Below, one piece after another: positions 8,837-16,713 of a DNA stretch of 64,000 bases. The stretch covers positions 120,511-184,510 of the forward strand of contig JAFLEH010000011.1 in assembly GCA_017301995.1 (NCBI GenBank), given 5' to 3'. Origin of the DNA: Verrucomicrobiota bacterium. Lineage in GTDB: Bacteria; Verrucomicrobiota; Verrucomicrobiia; Verrucomicrobiales; Akkermansiaceae. Numbering within the stretch: the first letter of the stretch is position 1; each line of letters starts with the position of its first letter. The notes beneath the pieces were generated by a model. The model was not told the DNA's origin. It did no database searches and saw only the letters and a program-made list of their open reading frames with translations. The translations under genes and the position numbers were made by a program.

Positions 8837-10741
8837 ATGTCCGCACTACTATCCGCCACCGGCATCCGGCTCAGCTATGGCTATCAGACTCTGCTTGACG
8901 GAGTGACGCTGGCGATTGCCGCGGGCGAGAAGGTCGGGCTTGTGGGCCGCAACGGCTGCGGCAAGACCTCGCTGCTGAAGATCCTCGCCGGGGCGCAGGC
9001 CGCCGATTCCGGGGACATCGCGGTGCGGCGGGCGTTGCGCGTGGGCTACCTGCCGCAGGAGTTCGAACTCGATGGCGCGCTGAGCGTGCAGGAAAACATC
9101 GCCGCCGGAGCCGCCGACCTGGTCGAGGCGGTTAGAAAATACGAACACGGCGAGGGATCGGAATCCGAACTGGCGGACCTGCTCCATCTGATCGACCATG
9201 CCGACGGATGGAATCTCGATTCCCGGATCAAGGCCACCGCCACCGCGCTCGGCACGCCGCCGCTGGAAGCGACGGTGGCCCCGCTGTCCGGCGGGGAAAA
9301 ACGCCGGGTCACGCTGTGCCGGGCGCTGGCTTGCCAGCCGGACCTGCTGCTGTTGGACGAGCCGACCAACCACCTCGACTCCGAGTCCATCCGCTGGCTG
9401 GAGGATTACCTGGCCGGCTTTTCCGGAGCGGCCGTTTTCGTCACGCACGACCGCTATTTTCTCGACCGGATCGCCACGCGGATCATCGAGCTGGACCAGG
9501 GCCGGGCGTTTTCCCATCCGGGAAACTACACGGCCTATCTGGAGTCCAAGTCGGTCCGCCGGCAGATCGCCGAACAGACCGAGCGGCGCCGCCAGCGGTT
9601 TCTCCGCGAGGAACTCGAATGGGTGCGGTCGGGCGTGAAGGCGCGCGGCACCAAGTCGCGCCACCGGTTGGAGAAATTCTACGAGGTGGAGGGGATCGAG
9701 GCGCCGCCGGAGGAGCGCGAGATGGACCTGCTGCTGCCGCCGCCGCCCGATTTGGGAAATGTGGTGGTGGAACTGGAGGACGCCGGGGTGAATGTGGGGT
9801 CCGCGGCCAATCCCCGCTGGTTGTTCCGCCACCTGACCGCCTCCCTGCGGCCCGGGCAATGCACCGGCATCGTCGGCCGCAACGGCGTGGGTAAGACCAC
9901 GCTGCTCAAGGTTTGCCTCGGCGAGCTGGCTCCCGGCGAGGGCACCGCGGTGGTGGGAAAGCGCGTGAAAGTGAACTACATCGACCAGACCCGCATGGCG
10001 CTGGATGCCACCGGCACGCTGTTGGATGAGATCGCGGAGGGCAACGAGAAACTCATGTTCGGCAGCCAGCCGCTCGGATCGCGGACCTATCTGAAACGCT
10101 TCCTGTTCACCGACCAGCGGATCAACGACCGGGTGGACCTCCTCTCCGGCGGCGAGCGCGCCCGCCTGATGCTGGCCAAGGTCCTGAAAAACGGCGGCAA
10201 CCTCATCGTGCTGGACGAACCGACCAACGACCTCGACCTGCCGTCGCTGCGGATGCTGGAGGAGGCGCTGGCGGACTTCGGCGGCACGGTGATCTGCGTC
10301 TCGCACGACCGCTATTTCCTCGACCGGATCTGCGACCAGATCATCGCCTTCGAGGAGGACGGCGTGGTGGTCCAGCCGGGAAACTATTCGTATTATCTCG
10401 AAAAACGCGAGGCCCGCGAGGCGGCCTATCGGGTGCAGGCCCAGGCGGCCGCCAAGGCGGCGGTCGCGCGCCGCAAGGCCACCGAGGCCGCCGCCGGCAA
10501 AAGCCGCGCCTTCCCCGCCGCCGCGCGACGCGAACTGGAGGGCATGGAAGCCGCCATCACGGCCGCCGAAGCGCGGGTGGCCGCACTCGAGGAAAAACTC
10601 AACGACCCGGACTTCCATGCCAACGCGTTCTCCGAAGTCCCCGCCGCGGTGGCCGAACTGGAAACCGCCCGCGACGAAGTGGCACGCCTCTACCTGCGCT
10701 GGGAAGAACTGGAATCCCTGCGCGCGGAAAACGGCGGGTAG
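8837..10741 (+). CDS. uup: ABC-F family ATPase, Uup type
   Basis: This is a 634-residue soluble protein with two ABC ATPase domains and no membrane domain. Walker A motifs are GRNGCGKTS (about residue 37) and GRNGVGKTT (about 349). ABC signatures are LSGGEKRRV and LSGGERARL, and the Walker B motifs are LLLLDEPTNHLD and LIVLDEPTNDLD. The C-terminal 100 residues are a charged Ala/Glu coiled coil, as in Uup. ABC-F proteins act on ribosomes or, for Uup, also influence DNA recombination intermediates. The ATG at 8837 fits the usual family start (MSALLSATGIRLSYGYQTLL); longer in-frame extensions are spurious. Its stop codon abuts the stop of the last gene of the cassette array, which runs in the opposite direction. 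Confidence 0.93.
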   Translation: MSALLSATGIRLSYGYQTLLDGVTLAIAAGEKVGLVGRNGCGKTSLLKILAGAQAADSGDIAVRRALRVGYLPQEFELDGALSVQENIAAGAADLVEAVRKYEHGEGSESELADLLHLIDHADGWNLDSRIKATATALGTPPLEATVAPLSGGEKRRVTLCRALACQPDLLLLDEPTNHLDSESIRWLEDYLAGFSGAAVFVTHDRYFLDRIATRIIELDQGRAFSHPGNYTAYLESKSVRRQIAEQTERRRQRFLREELEWVRSGVKARGTKSRHRLEKFYEVEGIEAPPEEREMDLLLPPPPDLGNVVVELEDAGVNVGSAANPRWLFRHLTASLRPGQCTGIVGRNGVGKTTLLKVCLGELAPGEGTAVVGKRVKVNYIDQTRMALDATGTLLDEIAEGNEKLMFGSQPLGSRTYLKRFLFTDQRINDRVDLLSGGERARLMLAKVLKNGGNLIVLDEPTNDLDLPSLRMLEEALADFGGTVICVSHDRYFLDRICDQIIAFEEDGVVVQPGNYSYYLEKREAREAAYRVQAQAAAKAAVARRKATEAAAGKSRAFPAAARRELEGMEAAITAAEARVAALEEKLNDPDFHANAFSEVPAAVAELETARDEVARLYLRWEELESLRAENGG

Positions 10742-10754
10742 CTATTTGTTCTCG
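10742..10754 (-). other. truncated attC remnant at left edge of cassette array
   Basis: Read on the minus strand, the last codons of the terminal cassette gene contain GAGAACAAATAG. This resembles the R'' box plus AACAA start seen at the complete attC sites of this array, where stop codons also fall inside R''. No matching R' box follows, because the sequence passes straight into the uup coding end. Confidence 0.4.
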
Positions 10755-11209
10755 ATCACCACATCGACAATCTTCAATTCAATCTTGCATCCTGCGATCT
10801 TGGGTTCGGAGCCTGACGAATCCCGGTCCTGGCGCAACTCCAGTGCAAATTCCCTACTGCCGTCCGGCGCCAAAGTTCCAATTCCATCGAGCCGGTTCGT
10901 GAATACATTGGTCAACTTGCCATCTTCCGAATAGAAACACGCGGAGCCTGTCAGTTCCCTCAAAATGAAAGGACTGTGATTTCTTATTGTTCCGATGAAT
11001 TTCCGGGCTTCCGCGGGACTCGTTGGAGCCTCTGAAAAGGAAACAATCTCGATTTCACTCAGAGCCACAATACGGTTCGCTCTTGTGTCGTCCGCGTTCA
11101 GTGCCTTCGATATCTTCTGGAATCCAAGGACCCCAAGAACAGCCAGGAAGATAGAGGCCTCGAAAGCCACTATCATCGGTGCGTTTAGAAATGCCCAGAT
11201 TGTTTTCAT
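10742..11209 (-). CDS. unknown membrane-anchored protein, terminal cassette gene
   Basis: I do not recognise this 155-residue protein. It has one N-terminal membrane segment (about residues 10-28, IVAFEASIFLAVLGVLGF) and a beta-rich outer domain. It is the leftmost gene of the minus-strand cassette array. Its start lies seven bases beyond the R' box of an attC site, as expected of a cassette gene. Its stop codon sits in a R''-like stretch (10748-10754), but the rest of that attC is missing, because the 3' end of the uup gene begins immediately. The cassette therefore looks truncated at the array boundary. Confidence 0.65.
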   Translation of the reverse strand: MKTIWAFLNAPMIVAFEASIFLAVLGVLGFQKISKALNADDTRANRIVALSEIEIVSFSEAPTSPAEARKFIGTIRNHSPFILRELTGSACFYSEDGKLTNVFTNRLDGIGTLAPDGSREFALELRQDRDSSGSEPKIAGCKIELKIVDVVIENK

Positions 11210-11215
11210 TTTGAA

Positions 11216-11312
11216 ATCTAACGTCTAAATCCACCGATGACCTACGGTTGAAAAGGGGTTGAAGCTGCGGCTGTGAGGCTTGATGGTCATTCGGCGCGAT
11301 GTCTTGTTAGTC
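11216..11312 (-). other. attC-like cassette recombination site
   Basis: Read on the minus strand, this 97-bp site starts with a R''-type box GACTAAC followed by AAG and ends with a perfect R' box GTTAGAT (11216-11222, GTTRRRY consensus). Between them are partly complementary arms (AATGACC against GGTCAT). It lies between the ends of two minus-strand genes, with the next gene starting seven bases after R', which is the standard cassette arrangement. Confidence 0.7.
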
Positions 11313-11320
11313 ATTTCCGA

Positions 11321-11983
11321 TCAATAATTCGGACGGTCCTTCAATCCTGACAAATCAAACAGATAATAGCATACAGCCAGGAACTCGTTGAAATCAATTT
11401 TGGCAACATCATTCAGTGCCGTCTTAGGCATCTCTAATCCGTGCAGAGGATTGGGAATTCCCTCCACGGTATATTGCTTCAAATCTCTAACCTCCAAGAA
11501 CCATTGGGAGCCATCCAAGCCGGACATCATTGAAACAAAGTCGTCACGCAAATCCTTCCTCAACTTACGACTCGGCTTCCGCGCGCCATCGACGGAGTAG
11601 AGGTCCACCAACTTGGACCATTGCTTCCCATCAATAGGAATGGTCTTTTCCAACTCAACTTTGCCCCAATCATATCCGCCCTTGCCTGCCATCTGAACCA
11701 CCTTGATCGCGGCTTTCCCGTTCTCTCTGAACGCTCTGATCGAAATTGGATGGTCAGATGTTGGAACCCAAATAAATCTGACACTAATCGTTTGTTTTGC
11801 GTCTGCCTTGCTTAGATCCGGCTCTCCAAGCATTTCAAGTTCCCCCTTGGAAGGGACTAGTGTAGCAGGCCAGCGAGCTTGTTTTTCGACTGGGTTATCC
11901 GCAAAGGGATCCAATTGGTTCGCCTCGTCACTCGCCGAGACCAGGGCGATAAGGGCGGAATAGACCACGAGAAGCGTCTTCAT
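11321..11983 (-). CDS. unknown secreted protein in cassette array
   Basis: This is a 220-residue protein that I do not recognise. It begins with a signal peptide (MKTLLVVYSALIALVSASDE) and has a soluble, mixed alpha/beta body with no cysteine pairs or catalytic motif that I can name. The chosen ATG excludes nine extra residues of a longer frame, because it sits just after a R'-like TTAGCC at about 11990. A complete attC follows its stop. GC content is visibly lower than in the flanking chromosomal genes, as is usual for captured cassettes. Confidence 0.65.
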   Translation of the reverse strand: MKTLLVVYSALIALVSASDEANQLDPFADNPVEKQARWPATLVPSKGELEMLGEPDLSKADAKQTISVRFIWVPTSDHPISIRAFRENGKAAIKVVQMAGKGGYDWGKVELEKTIPIDGKQWSKLVDLYSVDGARKPSRKLRKDLRDDFVSMMSGLDGSQWFLEVRDLKQYTVEGIPNPLHGLEMPKTALNDVAKIDFNEFLAVCYYLFDLSGLKDRPNY

Positions 11984-12013
11984 ATTCTTGGCTAAGTCGA
12001 GGCCTGGCACCCG

Positions 12014-12580
12014 CTACCGGGAGCGCCCCTCCGATTTGGGTTGAGGTTTGTCGCCACCCTCCGGCTTCGACTCGGGAGCGGTGGCGGGATGTCCGGTGTC
12101 GGGTAGGTCGGCCGATCCGTTGCGAGGTTCCCGAAACGGGTTTGAACCGGAACTTCGAACCTGCGGCTCGCGCGCGTCGTCTTGGAACTCGATTGTGAAT
12201 CTCAGGCTTTTCTTCCGGAGTAGAGCATAGATGTGGTGAAAGGCGTCATGATCCTCCAGTGGGTTGATTATGGGTTTGGGGCCTTCAATATATCCAGGAT
12301 CTTTCTCTTTGCGCGGTCGGGCAATAAACAGCACCGACTTACCTTTGAAGCTTTCCAGCCGATCATAGATCTCGGCCAATCCATTGCGTTCCTCACCCAC
12401 GAATTGGTCATTCCAGTAATATCGAATGATGGGAACAGCAAGGGTGCTACTGATCCTTCGCTGGACTTCGCCGATACCCTCGAACCTCCAGCTTATCGTC
12501 GCATCGGATTCCGGTTCGGCCGCTGCCACCAAGGCGTTGATGGCCAGTAGAGCAAGAATGGCTATTTTGAAGTATCTCAT
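12014..12580 (-). CDS. unknown secreted protein in cassette array
   Basis: This is a 188-residue protein with an N-terminal signal peptide (MRYFKIAILALLAINALVAA) and a low-complexity, charged C-terminal tail rich in Pro, Ser, Lys and Asp. It is unassigned. The last codons, the stop and about 15 bases beyond are clearly homologous at DNA level to the 3' end of the otherwise different gene at 18191-18739. It starts 17 bases after the R' box of an attC site. No complete attC follows it, only a degenerate R' (TTAGCC) before the next gene. Confidence 0.65.
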   Translation of the reverse strand: MRYFKIAILALLAINALVAAAEPESDATISWRFEGIGEVQRRISSTLAVPIIRYYWNDQFVGEERNGLAEIYDRLESFKGKSVLFIARPRKEKDPGYIEGPKPIINPLEDHDAFHHIYALLRKKSLRFTIEFQDDAREPQVRSSGSNPFREPRNGSADLPDTGHPATAPESKPEGGDKPQPKSEGRSR

Positions 12581-12597
12581 GGCGCACAGAGTTTTTG

Positions 12598-12720
12598 GCC
12601 GAACGTTTGATGTGGATGCAACCGGCCCCGGCATATCACTTGGGATCGGTGCGGATGGGGCTCCGCGAACCTGTGGGGATTAACCCGCTCTGCCGGGTTG
12701 CATCCCATGCCTTGTTCGGT
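12598..12720 (-). other. attC-like cassette recombination site
   Basis: On the minus strand the site runs from ACCGAAC (R'', 12714-12720) to GTTCGGC (R', 12598-12604). Strong complementary arms, ATGCAACCCGGC and GCCGGTTGCAT, support a folded bottom strand. It closely resembles the site at 14253-14376, so the two belong to one attC subfamily. Confidence 0.75.
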
Positions 12721-13125
12721 CCTTGGATAACGCAGCGGATCGCCACCGGTGCCGAACGACCGGACTCTACCAATACGGCCCGGAGGCACAAGCGGAATCT
12801 TCCAAAACACCGGAAAATATCGCCTCGTCCCGCGAACCGGCCGCACTGCGACCCCGACGAAGTCAAAAGAATCTTAACCACGGATCACACGGATATACAC
12901 GGATGGTGCTTCGCGCCAACCTTCCTCTTATCCGTGTCAATCCGTGAAATCCGTGGTCAAAATTCCCGGCGCGGCACATCCATCTCGCGGATCACGGCAA
13001 CAAACCAACAGAATCAAATCACCCGCTCTCGCTGAGAACCCCAGCGCGACCGGAAACAAGTCATCGCTCTCCGGGCCGACGATCAAGCCGCCCCAACCCC
13101 ACACAAAACCGATCTCAATATCCAG
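12721..13125. other. cassette-like segment with no convincing gene
   Basis: The 405 bases between two attC-like sites carry no persuasive reading frame. A short minus-strand frame ending at 12937 has no good start and ends inside a palindromic repeat. The segment may be an ORF-less cassette or a decayed one. It includes the inverted repeat at 12874-12960. Confidence 0.5.
12874..12960. repeat. interrupted palindrome of CACGGAT units
   Basis: The left arm contains TTAACCACGGAT and two further ACACGGAT-like units. The right arm contains the reverse complements (ATCCGTGT, AATCCGTG, AATCCGTGGT). The arms are separated by about 25 bases, so the element can form a long hairpin. Similar CACGGAT palindromes are common dispersed repeats in environmental bacterial genomes; this is recalled, not checked. 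Confidence 0.6.
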
Positions 13126-13254
13126 ACCGAACGTCAAAGTGATGGCGCACCCACTAGCGGGGGCCAACGTTGATCGCGGGGTTGATGTTGAAATCAGAGG
13201 GAAACATCGAAAACAGAGGGGCTAGTGGGTGTTGCCATGCACGTCTTGTTCGCC
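13126..13254 (-). other. attC-like cassette recombination site
   Basis: On the minus strand the site starts with GGCGAAC then AAGAC (R'', 13248-13254) and ends with GTTCGGT (R', 13126-13132). The arms ACACCCACTAGC and GCTAGTGGGTG are near-perfect complements. The inner spacer shares CATCGAAA and CGGGGTTG blocks with the site at 13798-13925. Confidence 0.75.
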
Positions 13255-13276
13255 CTTGGTTGGTTTTGGTGGATGC

Positions 13277-13783
13277 TCATGGCAGCGGTAAGGATAAATC
13301 AAGCTGTCGGCCCTCAAAACGGGAGTCAAATCCAACCTCGTGAGGAAATCTACCGTGCGTGTCGGGCCAAACACACTGGAGCGCTGGGAATTGGATGCCC
13401 GAGCGACGATAGAACCAGTTCGCACATCCGAGATATTCGTGAAACTGGGTCTGGTGGATCGGACGAAAGAAAACCTCCCGGCCATCTACGAAGTCAGGGT
13501 ATCTCGTATAAGGCGTAATCGTGCCACCAGCCATCAGATGCTCTGCGATGGCGTTCAGAACTCGATGAGTCGGGTCAATAGGAATAACCATCATAAGAAT
13601 CTCCGGTTGAAGAGTCCTGAGATAGATGCCCACTGTGAAGCAGAACCCCGGCCCCTCGTGGTCGTCTGGCACGCTGACCACATGCCAGCCATGTTCGCGA
13701 ACGTCTCCGAGCAACTTCTCGTCTCCAGCATCGTCTGGCTCTCGGAATGTGAAACCGGGCAGCTTGCTTGGATAGTCTGGCAT
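13277..13783 (-). CDS. DUF4262 domain protein in cassette array
   Basis: This is a 168-residue cytoplasmic protein. The pattern HGWHVVSVPDDHEGPGFCFT near the N-terminus, followed by VGIYLRTLQPEILMMVIP, is typical of DUF4262, a widespread small-protein family of unknown function often found in accessory DNA. The start at 13783 leaves about 15 bases after the R' box of the preceding attC site; a longer frame would begin inside that site. Its own attC begins 23 bases beyond the stop. It is one of the few cassette genes here with a recognisable family. Confidence 0.85.
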   Translation of the reverse strand: MPDYPSKLPGFTFREPDDAGDEKLLGDVREHGWHVVSVPDDHEGPGFCFTVGIYLRTLQPEILMMVIPIDPTHRVLNAIAEHLMAGGTITPYTRYPDFVDGREVFFRPIHQTQFHEYLGCANWFYRRSGIQFPALQCVWPDTHGRFPHEVGFDSRFEGRQLDLSLPLP

Positions 13784-13797
13784 GGCGCACTTAGTTT

Positions 13798-13925
13798 GGC
13801 GAACGATGAGCGCGTGCACCACTACCAGCGAGGGCGCGCGTCGATCACGGGGTTGGGGTTGTGTTCACGGAAAATCATCGAAACTGAGCGGCTGGTAGTG
13901 GTTGTCACGGCGGGGCTTGTTCGCT
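13798..13925 (-). other. attC-like cassette recombination site
   Basis: On the minus strand the R'' box is AGCGAAC followed by AAGCC (13919-13925) and the R' box is GTTCGCC (13798-13804). The arms AACCACTACCAGC and GCTGGTAGTGGTG pair almost perfectly. The stop codon of the upstream gene falls inside the site, a common feature of integron cassettes. Confidence 0.8.
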
Positions 13926-14246
13926 TGGCGTTATGTTGGTTTCCGAGCGCTCAAGTCCAATCCAACCATTCGGATTAAACATCGCTCCTCCAGAGAATAG
14001 AAATCTCCAACCACGCAACTTGCTAAAGACTCTGAAAACCTCTGGGGAATCATGGGCTGTAAATTGCTGTTCTCCGGTCGTGCACCAGTCGATCCGAACC
14101 TCAAGAGCATGAGATCCGGCAGAAACCTCGAATTCCCTACATTGGCCGTTCCTAATGACGCCAACATCTTCCCCGTCGATAAGCACCTTGTAGGCTCGTA
14201 GGAGATCAGCAAACCCAGAGTCGCGTGTCAGTTGGAGGGTGGGCAT
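13905..14246 (-). CDS. unknown 113-aa cassette protein
   Basis: This 113-residue protein has an N-terminal stretch (MPTLQLTRDSGFADLLRAYK, then VLIDGEDVGVIRNGQ and EFEVSAGSHALEVRIDW). It resembles the short beta-sandwich of proteins that bind or display a small polar ligand (PEGA-like), but the match is weak. There is no signal peptide. The start lies just past the R' box of the site at 14253, and its TGA lies inside the next attC. Function is unknown. Confidence 0.7.
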   Translation of the reverse strand: MPTLQLTRDSGFADLLRAYKVLIDGEDVGVIRNGQCREFEVSAGSHALEVRIDWCTTGEQQFTAHDSPEVFRVFSKLRGWRFLFSGGAMFNPNGWIGLERSETNITPSEQAPP

Positions 14247-14252
14247 GTTTGA

Positions 14253-14376
14253 AGCGAACGTTAGAGTGGATGCAACCGGCCCCCCGCATATCACGGGGGA
14301 CCGATGGTGGTGAGACTCTGCAAACCGGAAAAGGACTGATCCGCTCTGCCGGGTTGCATCCCACGCCTTGTTCGAG
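14253..14376 (-). other. attC-like cassette recombination site
   Basis: On the minus strand the site runs from CTCGAAC followed by AAGGC (R'', 14370-14376) to GTTCGCT (R', 14253-14259). The arms ATGCAACCCGGC and GCCGGTTGCAT are complementary. It is a close relative of the site at 12598-12720. Confidence 0.8.
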
Positions 14377-14391
14377 ATCTTCGTCTTCTGT

Positions 14392-14676
14392 TTAGTGCAA
14401 TGTGATCGCATAGGCTCTTTCAGTCGTATGCCATGTCCAAAGTCCAAAAAGGACTCCACCAATTGCGAAGACCATCGCATTCACTCCAAGGTTGCGAACA
14501 ATATCGAAGATCTCCGGGTGTAAAAGGCGTTGGATAGCGGTCATGCCAACTGTCATGAATCCTCCCCAGCAAAGCATGCCATTGACCAAAACATATCTAG
14601 CCCGGCCCTTCTTGCGGGTTCGCTCCCATCGGCTCACTTGAGCAGGTGTCATTTGGCGGATGCGAAATATGCTCAT
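14392..14676 (-). CDS. small membrane protein of unknown function, cassette gene
   Basis: This 94-residue protein has a basic N-terminus (about 28 residues) and two predicted membrane segments, YVLVNGMLCWGGFMTVGMTA and NAMVFAIGGVLFGLWTW. It is unassigned. The start at 14676 is preferred: the longer frame runs into the 350-bp repeat and would be a chimera with it. It lies between a complete attC and the R'-like end of repeat copy 1. Confidence 0.65.
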   Translation of the reverse strand: MSIFRIRQMTPAQVSRWERTRKKGRARYVLVNGMLCWGGFMTVGMTAIQRLLHPEIFDIVRNLGVNAMVFAIGGVLFGLWTWHTTERAYAITLH

Positions 14677-14687
14677 CTGAATTCTTC

Positions 14688-15040
14688 CTCGAACAGTGTT
14701 TATTCGTAGCATGTCGGGAAGTGATATCCGGACGGGTGCTCGGGTTGGAAGGTCGGCGGAATCCGTTGGTATTGCAAGGTTTTTTCCGTCCCGGCGTGCG
14801 TATATCAGGCGGGGAAGCCGGGCGGTTTCCGGGTGGGCTGCCCTGGCGGATATACGCACTTGGGCGGGTGTTTCCGAAGGAATTGGCGGGGCGGATCGCA
14901 TGGGGCGGCGGGTGGTCGGCGGGGCAGTGGTGCCGCGGTTTTGTGTTATTTGTTATTGGTTATTTGAGGGCACTGCGCTTCTTCAGCCGCGATTTTCGAT
15001 CTCGATGGCGGACTTGGCGACCTTGGCGGCTTGGCGGTGA
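14688..15040 (-). repeat. attC-associated 350-bp repeat, copy 1
   Basis: This is one of three copies of a non-coding sequence, the others being at 17824-18163 and 19790-20133. On the minus strand each ends in an attC R'-like box (here GTTCGAG, 14688-14694) immediately before a cassette gene. Shared blocks include GCATGTCGGGAAGTGATATC, a TTGCAA-containing stretch and a terminal run of TTATTGGTTATTTG type. An internal inverted repeat, GTGCGTATATC against GATATACGCAC (14796-14859), could form a strong hairpin. No R'' partner box is seen, so it is not an ordinary attC. Confidence 0.75.
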
Positions 15041-15163
15041 AATTTCCGGCGGCGGTGAGCCAGAACCGCCGGAGCGGGACGCACCGGCGACGGACCGGGG
15101 CGGGGACGCCACAGCCACGGGGGGCGGCGGACTTCCTCCGGATGACCGGAGGCGGGACCGGCT

Positions 15164-15613
15164 TCATTCCACACGGCTATAGGTCATACTCTCGCCGCCC
15201 ATGTTGCCCAAATCCACCGTTTGGTGGAGTTCGTCGTTTTTGACGGTCCAGGTGACCGACTCCAACGATAGCTTTCGGTCGGCATCCGAGACGCGTTCCT
15301 TCCCGGTCTTGAGATTGATCCATCCGGTGGAATGGCGAAGCTCCGCGCCATCCGGTGAGTAGGATTCCGGATGATCCTCAACATAATTTTTTCCCGAAGA
15401 AATATCAATTTCCAGCCGATGATAGGTCCCATCCCGGTTGATAGTGATGGTTGTGATCTGAGCCGGGCCGGGCCTGCCTAACTCGACGATGGAGGTCCAG
15501 TGGCCGATCAAGTCGGACTGAGTCTCCTTGGGCGGGGTTGTTTTGGGGTCGTCTTGCGCGCAGAGCAACAATCCCCCGAATGCGGCGATCGCGATGGTAT
15601 AATAGGTTTTCAT
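15164..15613 (-). CDS. unknown secreted protein, cassette gene
   Basis: This 149-residue protein has a signal peptide (MKTYYTIAIAAFGGLLLC; the Cys may be a lipobox). The beta-rich domain includes DLIGHWTSIVELG, TITINRDGTYHRLEID and an LHQTVDL strand, and resembles the lipocalin-like or META-like small barrels that read 'GxW ... DGTY'. That similarity is loose. Its start is chosen to keep the signal peptide at the N-terminus. It is flanked by repeat copy 1 downstream and by a long non-coding tract upstream. Confidence 0.65.
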   Translation of the reverse strand: MKTYYTIAIAAFGGLLLCAQDDPKTTPPKETQSDLIGHWTSIVELGRPGPAQITTITINRDGTYHRLEIDISSGKNYVEDHPESYSPDGAELRHSTGWINLKTGKERVSDADRKLSLESVTWTVKNDELHQTVDLGNMGGESMTYSRVE

Positions 15614-16224
15614 TTCAGGTTGAGGGGGTCCGTTCTCCCGGCCGGAGGATCCGGAGGCGACCGCCGGTTGGCCGTCTATCAGGGGCAACAGTGAGCAAGA
15701 ATGGCATGCCATTTCCATTGCGTTGCCGTTGCCGCTTTCTCATGGGGATGGTTGTAGGGATGCGGAGATCGCCCGTCAAGCAGGACTGCCGCGGGATTTC
15801 CGCAGGGTCGGTCGGGCGGGCGTCTGATCCGGGAGGATGGATTATTGGTTATTGGGGCGGCGATGCAAGTTTTTCAGGGGAGCGCACGCGCCCTCGCGTG
15901 CTGTTTCCGGCGCCCTCGCCGGAAACCGGGTCACCATGGACGGGGGAGTTTCGCAAGTGGAAGGAACGTCGCCCGGCCTGCGGAGCCACCGGACCGCGAG
16001 GGCGCGCTCCGGAACACGCGAGGGCGCGTGTGCTCCCCTTCGCTTCGCGCATTTTCATCTTCGATCCGCCATCCACCATCCGCGATCTTCCATCTCCTTC
16101 GCGGGCTTCGCATCTTTGCGGCAAGGTTTTTGAGCGTCGGGGAGGGCACCGCAGCAGGTGCGGTGCCGAAGCAGCGCGGCGGAGTCAAAGCCGTACGCAG
16201 GGTGGTTTGGGATCCGGGAGCCAA
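15614..16224. other. non-coding tract with inverted repeats
   Basis: About 610 bases carry no convincing gene on either strand. The tract holds a 26-bp inverted repeat (15877-15902 against 16013-16038, centred on GCGCCCTCGCG), a smaller palindrome TTTCCGGC/GCCGGAAA, and short dispersed motifs (ATTATTGGTTATTGG, CCATCCGCGATC) that recur elsewhere in the array. There is no attC with paired boxes. Confidence 0.55.
15877..16038. repeat. foldable inverted-repeat element
   Basis: The outer arms of 26 bases match as reverse complements with three mismatches and enclose about 110 bases. These contain further self-complementary blocks, including TTTCCGGCGCCCTCGCCGGAAA-type pairing. It looks like a dispersed palindromic (REP-like) element. 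No transposase is associated. Confidence 0.55.
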
Positions 16225-16620
16225 CTACTCCCGGGGAGCCGATTGTGCGGGATGTTTCGCGCCATGTCTTTTGCCTCGATTATGGAAAAAGTTGGCAGCC
16301 ACAGCAGCGATAAGGATTGGGGAGCCAAACGTTAGGAAAACAAGAAGCGCAGCCTCCTCGTAATTGTGGAATATATACGCAATCGCAATGGGAATCGGAA
16401 TCGGAGATACTGTCTCTCTCCAGCTCGATCGAAGAACCAATGCCAGGGGGATCACAGTCAGGCAGCAAATAATGAAGCACAAAAAGAATGAGGAATTGGA
16501 TGGGCACTTCCCGCGATCATCAAGGACGTTAACGCATAGCCATAGTCCGAGACAGGCTGCGCCAATGTTGGCGCCAATTGTAACGAGGACCTTTCCCAAC
16601 GATTTCAGGAATTGTGGCAT
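16225..16620 (-). CDS. small multi-spanning membrane protein, cassette gene
   Basis: This 131-residue hydrophobic protein has three or four predicted membrane segments (for example VLVTIGANIGAACLGLWLCV, FFLCFIICCLTVIPLALVL and ALLVFLTFGSPILIAAVAA) and a basic C-terminus. It is unassigned. The ATG at 16620 overlaps the R' box of the attC at 16617-16713, so translation starts at the cassette edge. A much longer in-frame extension reads through that attC and is rejected. No attC follows it. Confidence 0.65.
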   Translation of the reverse strand: MPQFLKSLGKVLVTIGANIGAACLGLWLCVNVLDDRGKCPSNSSFFLCFIICCLTVIPLALVLRSSWRETVSPIPIPIAIAYIFHNYEEAALLVFLTFGSPILIAAVAANFFHNRGKRHGAKHPAQSAPRE

Positions 16621-16713
16621 AACGTTTGAAGTGTGGCACGGCGGTGTCGAGCATCTAGAGCGTAGCGAACTAGCGAGCTTGTTTGCCGTTGCCACCCGCG
16701 CGGCTTGTTGCTC
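16617..16713 (-). other. attC-like cassette recombination site
   Basis: On the minus strand the R'' box is GAGCAAC followed by AAGCC (16707-16713) and the R' box is GTTATGC (16617-16623). The arms GGGTGGCAACGGC and the GCCGTGCCACAC region are imperfectly complementary. The stop codon of the upstream gene lies within it. Confidence 0.7.

Noticed and set aside
8849..10618. Long minus-strand frame opposite uup
   Set aside because: It is antisense to a gene with conserved ATPase motifs and has low-complexity His/Arg/Gln content.
12937..13167. 76-aa minus-strand frame in the ORF-less cassette
   Set aside because: It begins inside the attC site, lacks a good start and ends in a palindromic repeat; no domain or helix pattern.
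14688..15040. Minus-strand frames in the 350-bp repeats as small genes (starting MRSAPPIPSETPA)
   Set aside because: Frame and stop positions differ between copies because of single-base indels, whereas the DNA is conserved, so selection is not on a protein.
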